The translations under genes and the position numbers were made by a program. A model generated the notes under the pieces. That model saw nothing but the letters and a program-made list of their open reading frames with translations, was not told the DNA's origin and searched no databases. DNA of 64,000 nt from Janthinobacterium psychrotolerans (GTDB taxonomy: Bacteria; Pseudomonadota; Gammaproteobacteria; Burkholderiales; Burkholderiaceae_D): the NCBI RefSeq assembly GCF_001677885.1, contig NZ_LOCQ01000061.1:248001-312000 (forward strand), read 5' to 3'. This document shows positions 36,193-45,678 of the stretch, one piece after another (position 1 is the stretch's first letter; each line of letters begins with the position of its first letter).

Positions 36193-38031
36193 ATGTTTTC
36201 ATCATTAAAAACCCGTCTTATCGCCATTTGCATCGTGATCGTGATGTTGGCCATGCTGGTGATCACGTTCACCAATTTCATCACCACCCGCAGCAGCACC
36301 ATGGCCTCGCTCAATGCCCAGATGCTGCAGCTGTCGGCCTTGCACGCAAAAGCCATCACGGACTGGGTGCGCGGCAAAAGCCAGGTGGTGTCGTCGCTGA
36401 AACTGGCGGCCGACCTGGCCGACCCGATCCCGTTCATTCAGTCGGCCCATGTGGCGGGCCAGTTCGACGATACCTATATCGGCTACCCCGACAAACGCAT
36501 GCTGGCCTTGCACCCCATGCCCGACGGCTATGACCCGACCCAGCGCAACTGGTACCAGCAGGCGCTCAAGAGCGAGGCGCCCATCCTCACCACGCCCTAC
36601 ATGAGCACCAGTCCCGCCAAGCTGGTGGTGACGTTCGCCGCGGCGTTTGGTCCGAAGGGCGCGGCCACCGCCGTCGGCGCGGCCGATATCGAGATCGAGA
36701 ACGTGGTGGCCAGCGTGGTGGCGATCAAGCCGACGGCCAGCAGCTTTGCCTTCCTGGTCGACGGCGCCGGCACCATCATCGCCCACCCCGATAAAAAACT
36801 GACGCTCAAGCCGGTGGCCGATTTTGACGCGTCGCTGTCCGGCGCCAGCCTGGCGCGCAGCGCCGCCACGCAAGAAGCAGCCGCCGTACATCTGCTGGGG
36901 CGCGACGGCCTGCTGTACGCCAGCAAGGTGCCCGGCACAGACTGGCTGCTGGTGATCGTGCTGGACCGCGCCGAAGCGACGGCGGCGCTCACGTCCATGC
37001 TGGGCAATTCGGCCGTGATGGCGCTGCTGGTGACCCTGGCGGCCGGCGCCGTGCTGGCGCTGCTGGTGGCCAAGGCGCTGCGCCGCCTGGCGCTGGTGCG
37101 CGACGCGCTCGACGATATCGCCTCGGGCGACGGCGACATGCGCAAGCGCCTCAATACCGATGGCGGCGACGAACTGGCGCAGATCGCGCGCGCCTTCAAC
37201 CGTTTTGTCGACAAGATCTCGACCGTCCTGCACAGCATCCGCGACACCAGCAACGCGGTGCAGCTGTCGTCGGCGGAAATTGCCAGCGGCAACGCCGACC
37301 TGTCGGCGCGCACCGAATCGCAGGCCGGCTCGCTGGAACAGACGTCCAGTTCAATGGAGGAACTGACGGCCACGGTGCGCCAGAATGCCGCCAACGCGGT
37401 GCAGGCCAGCGAGCTGGCGCTGTCGGCGTCCGGCGTGGCCAGCCAGGGCGGCAGCGTGTTTTCGCAGGTGGTCTCCACCATGGGCTCGATCAAGCAGAGT
37501 TCGAACCGCATCACCGACATCATCGGCGTGATCGACGGCATCGCCTTCCAGACCAATATCCTGGCGCTGAACGCGGCGGTGGAAGCGGCGCGGGCCGGCG
37601 AGCAAGGCCGCGGTTTCGCCGTGGTGGCGTCGGAAGTGCGCAACCTGGCGCAGCGCTCGGCCAGCGCCGCGCGCGAAATCAAGACCCTGATCGTCGACTC
37701 GGGCGCCGAGATCGACAGCGGCGAGCGGCTGGTCAACCAGGCCGGCAATACCATCGGCAATATCGTCGACGCCATCCAGGGCCTGGCCGAACTGATGCGC
37801 GACATCACCCGGGCCAGCCAGGAACAGAGCCAGGGCATCGAAGAAGTCAACCGCGCCATCAGCCACATGGACGACATCACCCAGCAAAACTCGGCCCTGG
37901 TGGAAGAGTCGGCGGCGGCCACGGAAAGCCTGAAACAGATGGCCCAGCATCTGTGCGAGGTGGTCGGCGGCTTCAAGCTGGCGGAACCACCTGCCAGCCC
38001 GGCCACACTGGCCCGCAAGGCGCTGCGCTGA
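36193..38031 (+). CDS. methyl-accepting chemotaxis protein with dCache sensor
   Basis: The 612-residue chemoreceptor has TM1 (7-29), a periplasmic dCache domain (about 35-270), TM2 (about 275-297), a HAMP domain and a cytoplasmic signalling domain. The hairpin tip of that domain is the highly conserved [20 protein letters not shown], followed by [19 protein letters not shown]. In the dCache pocket, [15 protein letters not shown] and GAADIEI supply the Tyr-Arg-Trp-Tyr, Tyr and Asp set reported as the amino-acid-binding signature of PctA-like receptors, so an amino acid or related ligand is a reasonable guess. No C-terminal CheR-binding pentapeptide is present. It is a lone receptor gene; the stop lies three bases from the end of the convergent desulfurase gene. 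Confidence 0.92.
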   Translation: MFSSLKTRLIAICIVIVMLAMLVITFTNFITTRSSTMASLNAQMLQLSALHAKAITDWVRGKSQVVSSLKLAADLADPIPFIQSAHVAGQFDDTYIGYPDKRMLALHPMPDGYDPTQRNWYQQALKSEAPILTTPYMSTSPAKLVVTFAAAFGPKGAATAVGAADIEIENVVASVVAIKPTASSFAFLVDGAGTIIAHPDKKLTLKPVADFDASLSGASLARSAATQEAAAVHLLGRDGLLYASKVPGTDWLLVIVLDRAEATAALTSMLGNSAVMALLVTLAAGAVLALLVAKALRRLALVRDALDDIASGDGDMRKRLNTDGGDELAQIARAFNRFVDKISTVLHSIRDTSNAVQLSSAEIASGNADLSARTESQAGSLEQTSSSMEELTATVRQNAANAVQASELALSASGVASQGGSVFSQVVSTMGSIKQSSNRITDIIGVIDGIAFQTNILALNAAVEAARAGEQGRGFAVVASEVRNLAQRSASAAREIKTLIVDSGAEIDSGERLVNQAGNTIGNIVDAIQGLAELMRDITRASQEQSQGIEEVNRAISHMDDITQQNSALVEESAAATESLKQMAQHLCEVVGGFKLAEPPASPATLARKALR

Positions 38032-38033
38032 CG

Positions 38034-40049
38034 CTAGCGCGGGGCCAGCGCCAGCCCGCCATTCAGGCTGAACGATTGCTGGTGGCCCAGCCGGCGCAGG
38101 CACTGCGCGGCCTTCATGCTGCGGTTGCCGCTGCGGCAGAAAAACACGATCGGGCGCTGCGGCGCACGCAGCCAGCCGGCCACTGCACCGGCCAGGCGGC
38201 TCAATGGCACGCTGTGCACGGCGTGGCCGTCGAACACCTGTCCCATGCAGGCGGCCTGTTCATGCGCTTCGCGCACATCGACCACGATGGCGTCCGGATG
38301 CGCGGGCAACCACGCCGCCAGGCCGGCCGTATCGAGCTGCAAGGCCGGCGCCACCGCCGGCTGCACCGGACGCACGGTGGCGCAGATGCTGCCATCGTCG
38401 CGCGAGCCGCACAGCACGGTGTCCGGCGTGACCAGATCCGGGCTCAGCAAGGCCGCCACCACGCGCGCATCGAGCGCGCCCGTGAAGGCCAGGCTGTTGC
38501 CCAGCAAATACACCTGGGTATCGCCGCAATCGATGCGGCGCAGGCCGGCGCCAAACGCCAGCCGCCCCTGCGCATCGAAGGCGTCGGTGGAATCGATCGC
38601 CAGCGCCTCTTGCAGCGACTGGCGCGCCGCGCCCTGGTCGCGCGGCGCGTCGGTATGCACGATGGCCTGCACGCGATAGCCCTGGCAGCGCACGAAGGCG
38701 GCCAGGCGCGGCACCAGCGCCGCTTGCGGGTCGACGATCACGCAGCTGCTGCTGGCCGCGTCCGCCAGCAGCCAGGTGCTGCGGCCATCGACGCTCAGCT
38801 CCGTGACGCCGTCGCGCACGGCGGACGACGGCGCCAGGGGAGCCAGGGGAGCCGGAGCGGACGGCAGCAGACAGCTGGCGCGCAGCGCCTGGCCACAGCG
38901 CTCGATGCGTTCGCAGGCGGCGACGATGGTCGCTTCGTCCGTCAGCGGGCCGAACGACATGCGGATCGCCGAACTGGCGCGCCAGGCCGGCACCTCCATC
39001 GCTTCGAGCACATAGCTGGGCAAGGCTTTCGACGCCGAGCAGGCGCTGCCCGAACTGACGCGCACGCCGGCCGCGTCGAACAGGTCCAGCAGTTCTTTCG
39101 ATGACACGCCCGGCACCGAAAAATTCAGGGTGGTCGGCAGCGACAGCGCGAACGGCATATTGAAGACCAGGCCCGGCAAGGCGCTTTGCAGGCTGGCGGC
39201 CAGGCGCATGCGAAATTGCGCCAGTTCGCCATGACTGCGGAAGGTCACGCCATCGTCCAGCGCCGCCAGCACGGCGCCCAGCGCGGCGATGCCGGCCATG
39301 TTTTCGGTGCCCGAGCGCTGTCCCGTTTCCTGGCCGCCGCCCATGATCAGCGGCGTGAATGGCGCGCCGGCGCGCACGTACAGCATGCCGATGCCTTTCG
39401 GCGCATACAGCTTGTGGCCCGAAAACGGCGCGTAATCGATGCGCGTGGCCGCCAGGTTCAGCTGCAGCTTGCCCAGCGCCTGCACGCAGTCGACCATCCA
39501 GCAGGCATGGGCGCCGCGCTCTTCGAGCAGTTGCGCGATCGCCGTCAGGTCGCTGATCACGCCGGTTTCATTGTTGGCCGCCATGGTGCACAGCATCGCC
39601 GTTTCGCCGATCAGTTCGTCCAGCACCGCCAGGTCGTGGCGGCCGTCGCTGTCGACCGGCAGCGCGCGCAGGGTCAGGTTCAGGCCCAGCAGGCGGTTCC
39701 AGTGCGCCAGGCTTTCCGGCACGGCCTTGTGTTCGGTCGCGCCGTACAGCAGCAGGCTGCCGATGCGCTGGCCCGCGTCGCGCCGTTCGCGCAGCGCGCA
39801 CAGCGCCGACAGCACGGCCGTCTGTATGCCCTCGGTGGCGCCGCTGTTGAACATCAGCCGCCCTTCGCCGCTGCCGAGCAGGCGGCGCGCCAGCGCGCGC
39901 ACGCCGTCCATCATCGCCCTGGCCTGCAGGCCGGTGGCATGGGTGCTGCTGGGGTTGCCATAGCCGTGCGCCATGGCGGCGCTGGCGGCGGCGACGGCGG
40001 CGGGCAGCACGCCGGTGGTGGCGTTGCAGTCGAGGTAGATGTCTTTCAT
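38034..40049 (-). CDS. cysteine desulfurase fused to degenerate metallo-beta-lactamase and rhodanese domains
   Basis: The 671-residue protein has three parts. Residues 1-395 are a class V aminotransferase-fold cysteine desulfurase (IscS/NifS type) with H107, D187, PLP-lysine K213 in SGHK and catalytic C337 in SSGSACS. Residues about 413-560 resemble the persulfide dioxygenase (ETHE1) beta-lactamase fold (STWLLADAASSSCVIVD, AFTG), but the metal motif HxHxDH is replaced by HTDAPRD and the later histidines are missing, so it is probably inactive. Residues about 570-671 are a rhodanese domain with active C638 in FFCRSGNRS. Together they suggest removal of sulfur from cysteine and transfer to an acceptor through the rhodanese. 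The start at 40049 (MKDIYLDCNATTG) matches the family. It is divergent from an Lrp-type regulator. Confidence 0.85.
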   Translation of the reverse strand: MKDIYLDCNATTGVLPAAVAAASAAMAHGYGNPSSTHATGLQARAMMDGVRALARRLLGSGEGRLMFNSGATEGIQTAVLSALCALRERRDAGQRIGSLLLYGATEHKAVPESLAHWNRLLGLNLTLRALPVDSDGRHDLAVLDELIGETAMLCTMAANNETGVISDLTAIAQLLEERGAHACWMVDCVQALGKLQLNLAATRIDYAPFSGHKLYAPKGIGMLYVRAGAPFTPLIMGGGQETGQRSGTENMAGIAALGAVLAALDDGVTFRSHGELAQFRMRLAASLQSALPGLVFNMPFALSLPTTLNFSVPGVSSKELLDLFDAAGVRVSSGSACSASKALPSYVLEAMEVPAWRASSAIRMSFGPLTDEATIVAACERIERCGQALRASCLLPSAPAPLAPLAPSSAVRDGVTELSVDGRSTWLLADAASSSCVIVDPQAALVPRLAAFVRCQGYRVQAIVHTDAPRDQGAARQSLQEALAIDSTDAFDAQGRLAFGAGLRRIDCGDTQVYLLGNSLAFTGALDARVVAALLSPDLVTPDTVLCGSRDDGSICATVRPVQPAVAPALQLDTAGLAAWLPAHPDAIVVDVREAHEQAACMGQVFDGHAVHSVPLSRLAGAVAGWLRAPQRPIVFFCRSGNRSMKAAQCLRRLGHQQSFSLNGGLALAPR

Positions 40050-40172
40050 GATGTTCGCTGGGGATTGGGCAGGTGAACAGTCTACCAAGCGCTGCCCGTG
40101 AAGATATGCCAAAATTTACTGGCGATGCGCTACCATGCAGCATGTTCATGCTACCAATCGCGAGATAAACAA

Positions 40173-40670
40173 ATGAATTCACTTTCCCATCCGCTCGACA
40201 AATTCGACTGCGCCATCCTGGCCGCGCTGCAAAGCGACGGCACGCTGTCGATCGCCGCCCTGAGCGAACGTATTGGCCTGTCGAGCACGCCATGCTGGAA
40301 GCGGCTCAAGCGCCTGGAGGAAGAGGGGTATATCGAGAGCCGCGTGGCGATTGTCAATCGCCAGAAAGTCGGCCTGCCGGTGACGGTGTTCGTCAGCGTG
40401 CGCACCGGCCAGCATGACGAAAAATGGCTGCGCCGCTTTGCCGCCGCCGTCATCGTGCTGCCGGAAGTGCAGGAATTTCACCGCATGAGCGGCGACATCG
40501 ATTATTTGCTGAAAGTCGTCACCACCGACATCAAGGGCTATGACCTGTTCTACAAAAAGCTGATCAAGGCGGCGCAGCTGCTGGGCGTGTCATCGGCGTT
40601 TTCCATGGAACAGATCAAATACAGCACCGAACTGCCGCTGGAACTGATCGCCCACGGCCTGCCCGCCTGA
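40173..40670 (+). CDS. Lrp/AsnC-family transcriptional regulator
   Basis: The 165-residue regulator has an N-terminal helix-turn-helix (LDKFDCAILAALQSDGTLSI, then LSERIGLSSTPCWKRLKRLEE) and a RAM ligand-binding domain with VTTDIKGYDLFYKKLI. The start at 40173 is chosen because the preceding residues of the longer frame are not family-like. It is divergent from the desulfurase fusion with 123 bp between, which contain CTACCA three times and the short palindrome ATGCAGCAT. By analogy with DecR/CyuR of enterobacteria, it may respond to cysteine and control the desulfurase. This link is inferred from position only. Confidence 0.88.
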   Translation: MNSLSHPLDKFDCAILAALQSDGTLSIAALSERIGLSSTPCWKRLKRLEEEGYIESRVAIVNRQKVGLPVTVFVSVRTGQHDEKWLRRFAAAVIVLPEVQEFHRMSGDIDYLLKVVTTDIKGYDLFYKKLIKAAQLLGVSSAFSMEQIKYSTELPLELIAHGLPA

Positions 40671-40675
40671 GGTGA

Positions 40676-41176
40676 TCAGATCGCCGGCTGCCTGAGCGTG
40701 GCGGCGTGCTTGAAAAAGTCGTAGATGCCGCTTTCGCTCATGCGGCGCGCGTTGGCCAGTTCGCCGCCCTTGGTGGCGTACAGCACCTGGTTGTCGCTGC
40801 TCGACACCAGCACGGCGGCCGGTATGCCTTTTTTCAGCGGATTGCCATAGGCGTTCGCCACGTCCAGGTTATGGTCGAAGTTGCCCACATCGACCTTCAC
40901 CACCTTGAATTCCTTCTGCATCAGCGCGGCGTTTTTGCCTTCCTTCAAGGCCTTGTCAAGCGCGCGGCAGTCTTCGCACCAGTTGGCGCCAAAGATCAGC
41001 AGCACCGGCACATGGGCCGCCTTCGCGTGCGCCAGCGCCTGCGCCACCTCGGCCTTGGCGTCGGCCGCCGTGTTGTAGGGCAGATGCTGGGCGGCGGCCG
41101 GTGCGGGCGTTGGCGCGGCGGCGATGGCGGCGCCGGACAGCAGCAGGCTGGTGAGAACAGTGGCAAGAAGACGCAT
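40676..41176 (-). CDS. exported thioredoxin-fold protein
   Basis: The 166-residue protein has a signal peptide (MRLLATVLTSLLLSGAAIAA) and a thioredoxin-like domain with the redox motif C67-E-D-C70 in FGANWCEDCRALDKAL, plus the cis-proline segment KGIPAAVLV. The acidic WCEDC motif and the long helix after it resemble periplasmic DsbD-gamma/thioredoxin_7-like reductants more than DsbA. It would act in the periplasm, perhaps keeping protein thiols reduced. The start has GGAG upstream (12 nt). It is convergent with the Lrp gene (five bases between stops) and divergent from the HPP-CBS gene 207 bp away. Confidence 0.8.
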   Translation of the reverse strand: MRLLATVLTSLLLSGAAIAAAPTPAPAAAQHLPYNTAADAKAEVAQALAHAKAAHVPVLLIFGANWCEDCRALDKALKEGKNAALMQKEFKVVKVDVGNFDHNLDVANAYGNPLKKGIPAAVLVSSSDNQVLYATKGGELANARRMSESGIYDFFKHAATLRQPAI

Positions 41177-41383
41177 GAGAGGCTCCGGAAAAATAAGACA
41201 TGAGGCAGGCTGACGACGGTCAGCGAGCACGACAGTCCAGGATATGCCTGCTGCGCAGAAATATCCACAATTCATTTGCACTGTGCTTATGCGGAAAGCA
41301 TATAAGCATGCGCCGGCAGCGAATGCGCACGCATGGGATAATGTCCAGCTCTGCATGAGCAACGCGAACGCGCCCTCCCCACC

Positions 41384-42550
41384 ATGACGACTTCTTTCCT
41401 GGCACGCTGGCTGCCGCAACCGAACAATGGCAGCCGCCGCGAACAATTGCGCGCCTGCGCCGGCGCCATCTGCGGCCTGCTGCTCACCGGCGTGACCTGC
41501 CATTTCCTGCTGGCCCCGAACAGCGCCAGCATCTATCTGATCGCGCCCATGGGCGCCTCCGCCGTCTTGCTGTTCTGCCTGCCCGCCAGCCCGCTGGCCC
41601 AGCCGTGGTCGGTGGTGGGCGGCAATGTGGTGTCCGGCCTGATGGGCGCGGCCTGCGTCAAATGGTTCGGCCCTGGCGTGGGCGTGGCGGCGCTGGCCGC
41701 CTGCCTGGCGATCGCCGCCATGTTCGCGCTGCGCTGCCTGCATCCGCCGGGCGGCGCGGTGGCCTTGACGACGGTGGTTGGCGGCGCCAGCGTGCATGCG
41801 GCCGGCTTTGAATTCGTCTTCGTGACCGTGCTGTTCAACTCCGCCATCCTGGTCGCCTGCGCCGTGCTGTACAACAACCTGACGGGACGCCGCTATCCGC
41901 ACAGCCAGCAGCTGGCGCCGGCCCATCCGCATGCCACCGACGACGAGGTGCCAAGCGCGCGCCTGGGCTTTACGGCCGACGACCTCGACGCCGTGCTGCG
42001 CCAGCACAGCGAGGTGCTCGACATCAGCCGCGACGACCTGCAGGCGATCTTTTTGCAAACGGAACTGCGCGCCTGGCAGCGCCGCTTCGGCGTCGTGACC
42101 TGTGCCGACATCATGTCGAAGGATGTATTGCATGTCGAATTCGGCACGCCGCTGGACGAAGCCTGGCGCACCATGCGCCAGCACGATATCGGCGCCCTGC
42201 CGGTGCTCAACCGCGCGCGCCGCGTGATCGGCATCATCACGCAGACCGACTTCTTGCGCCATGGCGGCCTCGACGATTACGAGGGCATGCGCCATCGCCT
42301 GCGCGCCATCTTGCAGCGCAGCGGCCTGTCGCACACGGAGCGTCCGGAGGTGGTGGGCCAGCTGATGACGCACAAGCCGCATGCGGCGCGCCTGGGCACG
42401 CCCATCATCGACCTGGTGCCGCTGATGGCCGACGCCGGCTATCACCATATTCCGATACTTGACGACCAAGATCGGCTGGCCGGCATCATCAGCCAGTCCG
42501 ACCTGATGGCGGCGCTGTATGAAACGCGTTTTGCCGAGGCGGCGGCATGA
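41384..42550 (+). CDS. HPP family membrane protein with two CBS domains
   Basis: The 388-residue protein has about four membrane helices in residues 25-165, including the family motif LHPPGG at 119-124 and nearby GASAVLLF. This is the HPP domain, linked in plants and cyanobacteria to nitrite transport. A cytoplasmic pair of CBS domains follows (about 230-380: MSKDVLHVEFGTPLDEAW, IGIITQTDFLRHGG, then LVPLMADAGYHHIPILD and GIISQSDLMAALYE). CBS pairs usually bind adenine nucleotides to regulate the attached domain. Transport by bacterial HPP-CBS proteins has not been settled, so substrate is left open. It overlaps the next gene by four bases (ATGA). Confidence 0.88.
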   Translation: MTTSFLARWLPQPNNGSRREQLRACAGAICGLLLTGVTCHFLLAPNSASIYLIAPMGASAVLLFCLPASPLAQPWSVVGGNVVSGLMGAACVKWFGPGVGVAALAACLAIAAMFALRCLHPPGGAVALTTVVGGASVHAAGFEFVFVTVLFNSAILVACAVLYNNLTGRRYPHSQQLAPAHPHATDDEVPSARLGFTADDLDAVLRQHSEVLDISRDDLQAIFLQTELRAWQRRFGVVTCADIMSKDVLHVEFGTPLDEAWRTMRQHDIGALPVLNRARRVIGIITQTDFLRHGGLDDYEGMRHRLRAILQRSGLSHTERPEVVGQLMTHKPHAARLGTPIIDLVPLMADAGYHHIPILDDQDRLAGIISQSDLMAALYETRFAEAAA

Positions 42551-43635
42551 ACACCTTCGACGCCGTGCTTGCCAGTGCGGCGGGCAGCGTGCCCGTCAGC
42601 GCGCATTTTTTTGGCGCGACGCTGGTGGCCGGCGACACCCGCGTGGACGCCGGCGACATCATCGTCAGCGTCGGCGGCATGGAACAGCCCGAGTTGTTCC
42701 TGAACTGGCTTGATGCGCAGGGCCGGCAGGCGTCGCTCAAACCGCTGGCGCCCGGCGATATCGCCACCGTGCTGCAGCAGGCGCCGGCTTCCTTGCAGCC
42801 ATCGCTGCAGCAACCGTGGCGCGAGCGCAAGCAGAACCGGCGGCAGGTGTCGGCCTGGCTGGCCGGCCTGTCGGCTGCGGCGCTGCTGGCCGGTGCCTTG
42901 TTCTGGTGGCAAGGCAGCAATGCCATCGGCGCGCTGGCCGGCCTGATCCCGCTGTCGACGGAAAAGCAACTGGGCGAGCTGGCGCTGGCGCAGGTGCGCG
43001 CCCAGGGCAGCCTGGCCGCCAGCGGCGCGGCGCAGCAGACGGTGCAGGAGATCGGCCAGCGCCTGACGGCAGGCTCGCGCTACCAGTACCGCTGGTTCGT
43101 CAGGCAGGACGACAGCGTCAACGCGTTCGCCATGCCGGGCGGCATCATCGTCGTGCACACGGGCTTGCTGCGCCAGGCCGCCAGCCCCGGTGAGCTGGCC
43201 GGCGTGCTGGCGCATGAAGTGCAGCACGTGGAACAGCGCCACTCGCTGCGGCAGATGATCACCAGCCTTGGCTGGGGTGCGCTGGTGGCCGTGACCCTCG
43301 GCGATATCAGCGCCGTGGCCGCCATGCTGGCGCACCAGGCCGGCACCATGTATTTCAGCCGCGATATGGAAGAAGAAGCGGACCGGCTCGGCGTGCAAGC
43401 CTTGCAGCGCGCCCGCATCCGCCCCGACGGCATGCTGGCGTTTTTCCGGAAGCTGGGCAAGGACGACCAGGGCAAGGCGCAGGCGCCGGGCTGGATATCG
43501 TCGCATCCGCAAACGGCGGCGCGCGTGCAGCGCGTCACGGCCCTGATCGAGGCCACACCCTGCATGGACTGCCTGCCATTGAGCAGCAGCCATTGGCGGG
43601 CCATGAAAGCGGCCTTGCCTCCCGCCGACAAGTAG
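42547..43635 (+). CDS. M48-family zinc metallopeptidase with unusual N-terminal domain
   Basis: The 362-residue protein has residues 1-90 of an unassigned domain containing DAGDIIVSVGGMEQPELFLNWLD. One membrane helix lies near 101-121, and a periplasmic or membrane-side M48 peptidase domain follows. The zinc site is H223-E-V-Q-H227 in LAHEVQHVEQRHSL, with the third ligand in the EEEADRLGVQAL block (about 275). In Oma1/HtpX/BepA relatives this fold degrades misfolded membrane proteins. It is translationally coupled to the HPP-CBS gene by ATGA overlap, so the two may work together. The C-terminus lacks the TPR domain of BepA. Confidence 0.83.
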   Translation: MNTFDAVLASAAGSVPVSAHFFGATLVAGDTRVDAGDIIVSVGGMEQPELFLNWLDAQGRQASLKPLAPGDIATVLQQAPASLQPSLQQPWRERKQNRRQVSAWLAGLSAAALLAGALFWWQGSNAIGALAGLIPLSTEKQLGELALAQVRAQGSLAASGAAQQTVQEIGQRLTAGSRYQYRWFVRQDDSVNAFAMPGGIIVVHTGLLRQAASPGELAGVLAHEVQHVEQRHSLRQMITSLGWGALVAVTLGDISAVAAMLAHQAGTMYFSRDMEEEADRLGVQALQRARIRPDGMLAFFRKLGKDDQGKAQAPGWISSHPQTAARVQRVTALIEATPCMDCLPLSSSHWRAMKAALPPADK

Positions 43636-43753
43636 CCAAGCGGCGCAAGATTTCCTGCAAGCGAGTTGAACGATGGCGTATGCTTACGCCCCGGCCACTG
43701 ATCGCCATCCCATGGTCATCCCATTCCTGTTCTCCTTACCAAGGATCTCGCGC

Positions 43754-45556
43754 ATGAAGCATCGTTACGCTCTCGGCACCCTCGCCGCCTCCCTGTTGCT
43801 GGTCTTTGCGCCGCTGTCGCAAGCGGCCCGGTCCGCTGCCCAGCCTGTGGCCGTCAGTGCGCCGCAAGCCAGGCAAGCCTTGCAAGTCGTGGCCGACCAG
43901 TATTACGATGCCCTGGCCCGTTTCGAGCCCATCAACGCCACCGAGAGCGGCGACAACCGTTTTGACGACCAGCTCGGTTCGGCCATCGTGCCGGCCGCGC
44001 GCGCCAGACAGTTTGCCCTGTACCGCCAGTACCAGAAGAGCTTGCGCGCAATTTCCCGCAAGCAGTTGTCGCAGCATGACCAGATCAACTACGACATCCT
44101 CGACTACGAACTGGCGACCGCCCTGTCGTTCGAGCGTTTCCCCGAATACCTGCTGCCCCTGAACCAGATGGACAGCATGCCCGTTACCCTGGCCAATTAC
44201 GCGGGTGGCGAAGCGTCGCAGCCCTTGACCACCGTCAAGCAGTACGACGCCTACCTGAGCCGCCTGAACCAGCTGCCCGGCTGGATCGACCAGGCGATCG
44301 CCAATATGCGCACCGGCATGCAGAAGAAGATCGTGCTGCCGAAAGCGCTGATCGAGTCCGCCCTGCCGCAATTTAAGAAACTGGTCAGCGCCACGCCGCA
44401 GGACAGCGTGTATTACACGCCCGTCAAGAACCTGCCGGCCGGCTTCGATGAGGCCGACAAGACGCGCCTGACGCAAGGCTATGCCGAGGTCGTCGGCGCC
44501 AGGCTGATGCCGGCCCTGCAGCGCCTTGCCACCTTCATGGAAACCGAGTACCTGCCGGCCGGCCGCGCCAGCAGCGGCTGGAGCGCCCTGCCCGACGGCG
44601 CCGCCTGGTACCAGGCGCGCGTGGCGTCCGGCACCACCACCAGTTTGAAACCGGAACAGATCCACGCCATCGGCCTGAAGGAAGTGGCGCGCATCCAGGG
44701 CCAGTACGCGATAGTCGGCCCGAAAATGGGTTACACGGGCCCGGCCGCCGGCCTGCCGGTGTGGGTCTCGGAACAGGTGAAATACCGGCCGTTCAAGACC
44801 GACCAGGAAGTGCTCGATGTGTACCGCAAGCTGAACGTGCTGCTCGATACCAAATTGCCGGCCCTGTTTACGCTGGTGCCGAAAGCGCCGCTGGACCTGC
44901 GCCTGGAACCCGAACTGAGCCGCGACACGGCGGCCGACCACTACACGGCGCCAGCTGCCGACGGCTCGCGCCCGGGCGTATTCTGGTCGGTGGTGACGGA
45001 CCCGAAACTGTATGGCGACACCGGCATGACCACCTTGTTCCTGCACGAAGGCAAGCCGGGCCACCATTTCCACCTGGCGCTGGTGCAGGAAATGGACTTG
45101 CCGAACTTCCGCCGTTTCGGCGGCAACAATGCCTTTACGGAAGGCTGGGCCCTGTACGCTGAAACCCTGGGCAAGGAAATGGGCCTGTTCGACGATCCGG
45201 CGCAATACTTTGGCCACCTGAACGACGAAATGCTGCGCGCGGTGCGCCTGGTGGTCGACACCGGTCTGCACACCAAGGGCTGGACGCGCGAGCAGACCAT
45301 CAAGTACATGCGCGACACCCTGGGCTACGACGCGGTGGCGAAAAGCGAGACGGAACGCTATATGGCGTGGCCGGGCCAGGCGCTGGGCTACAAGATCGGC
45401 GCGCTGAAAATCATCGAACTGCGCCAGCGCGCGCAAGCGGCGCTGGGTGACAAGTTCAGCCTGCCGAAATTCCATGAGGTGGTGCTGGGCGACGGCACCC
45501 TGCCGCTGACCCTGCTGGAAGCCAAGGTCGACCGCTGGATCGCGCAGCAACACTAA
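43754..45556 (+). CDS. exported DUF885-family (gluzincin-like) protein
   Basis: The 600-residue protein has a signal peptide (HRYALGTLAASLLLVFAPLS, cleavage near SQAA) and the DUF885 fold. The signature HEGKPGHH (H431, E432, H437, H438), with a downstream glutamate region in NAFTEGWALYAETLGKEM, makes a zinc-metallopeptidase-like site. ERYMAWPGQALGYKIG near the C-terminus is a further conserved block. Members are annotated only as DUF885; a peptidase role is likely but unproven. The start at 43754 has AAGGA eight bases upstream and gives a proper signal peptide; the frame 27 codons longer does not. It seems to be a single-gene unit followed by a hairpin. Confidence 0.88.
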   Translation: MKHRYALGTLAASLLLVFAPLSQAARSAAQPVAVSAPQARQALQVVADQYYDALARFEPINATESGDNRFDDQLGSAIVPAARARQFALYRQYQKSLRAISRKQLSQHDQINYDILDYELATALSFERFPEYLLPLNQMDSMPVTLANYAGGEASQPLTTVKQYDAYLSRLNQLPGWIDQAIANMRTGMQKKIVLPKALIESALPQFKKLVSATPQDSVYYTPVKNLPAGFDEADKTRLTQGYAEVVGARLMPALQRLATFMETEYLPAGRASSGWSALPDGAAWYQARVASGTTTSLKPEQIHAIGLKEVARIQGQYAIVGPKMGYTGPAAGLPVWVSEQVKYRPFKTDQEVLDVYRKLNVLLDTKLPALFTLVPKAPLDLRLEPELSRDTAADHYTAPAADGSRPGVFWSVVTDPKLYGDTGMTTLFLHEGKPGHHFHLALVQEMDLPNFRRFGGNNAFTEGWALYAETLGKEMGLFDDPAQYFGHLNDEMLRAVRLVVDTGLHTKGWTREQTIKYMRDTLGYDAVAKSETERYMAWPGQALGYKIGALKIIELRQRAQAALGDKFSLPKFHEVVLGDGTLPLTLLEAKVDRWIAQQH

Positions 45557-45562
45557 GCCACG

Positions 45563-45592
45563 GCGCTGCGTTCATTTGACGCAACGCAGCGC
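45563..45592 (+). terminator. hairpin after the DUF885 gene
   Basis: Perfect 10-bp arms GCGCTGCGTT (45563-45572) and AACGCAGCGC (45583-45592) flank a 10-nt loop, seven bases after the stop codon. There is no T-run after it, so it may be a rho-dependent stop or a 3'-end protecting hairpin rather than an intrinsic terminator. Confidence 0.45.
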
Positions 45593-45678
45593 ACTGCCAG
45601 AAAAGTATGCTGCCGGTCACGGCGCCAGGAACCGATGGCGCCTGGCCGTGCCTAACTTCCATCTTCATGGGAGGCAGC

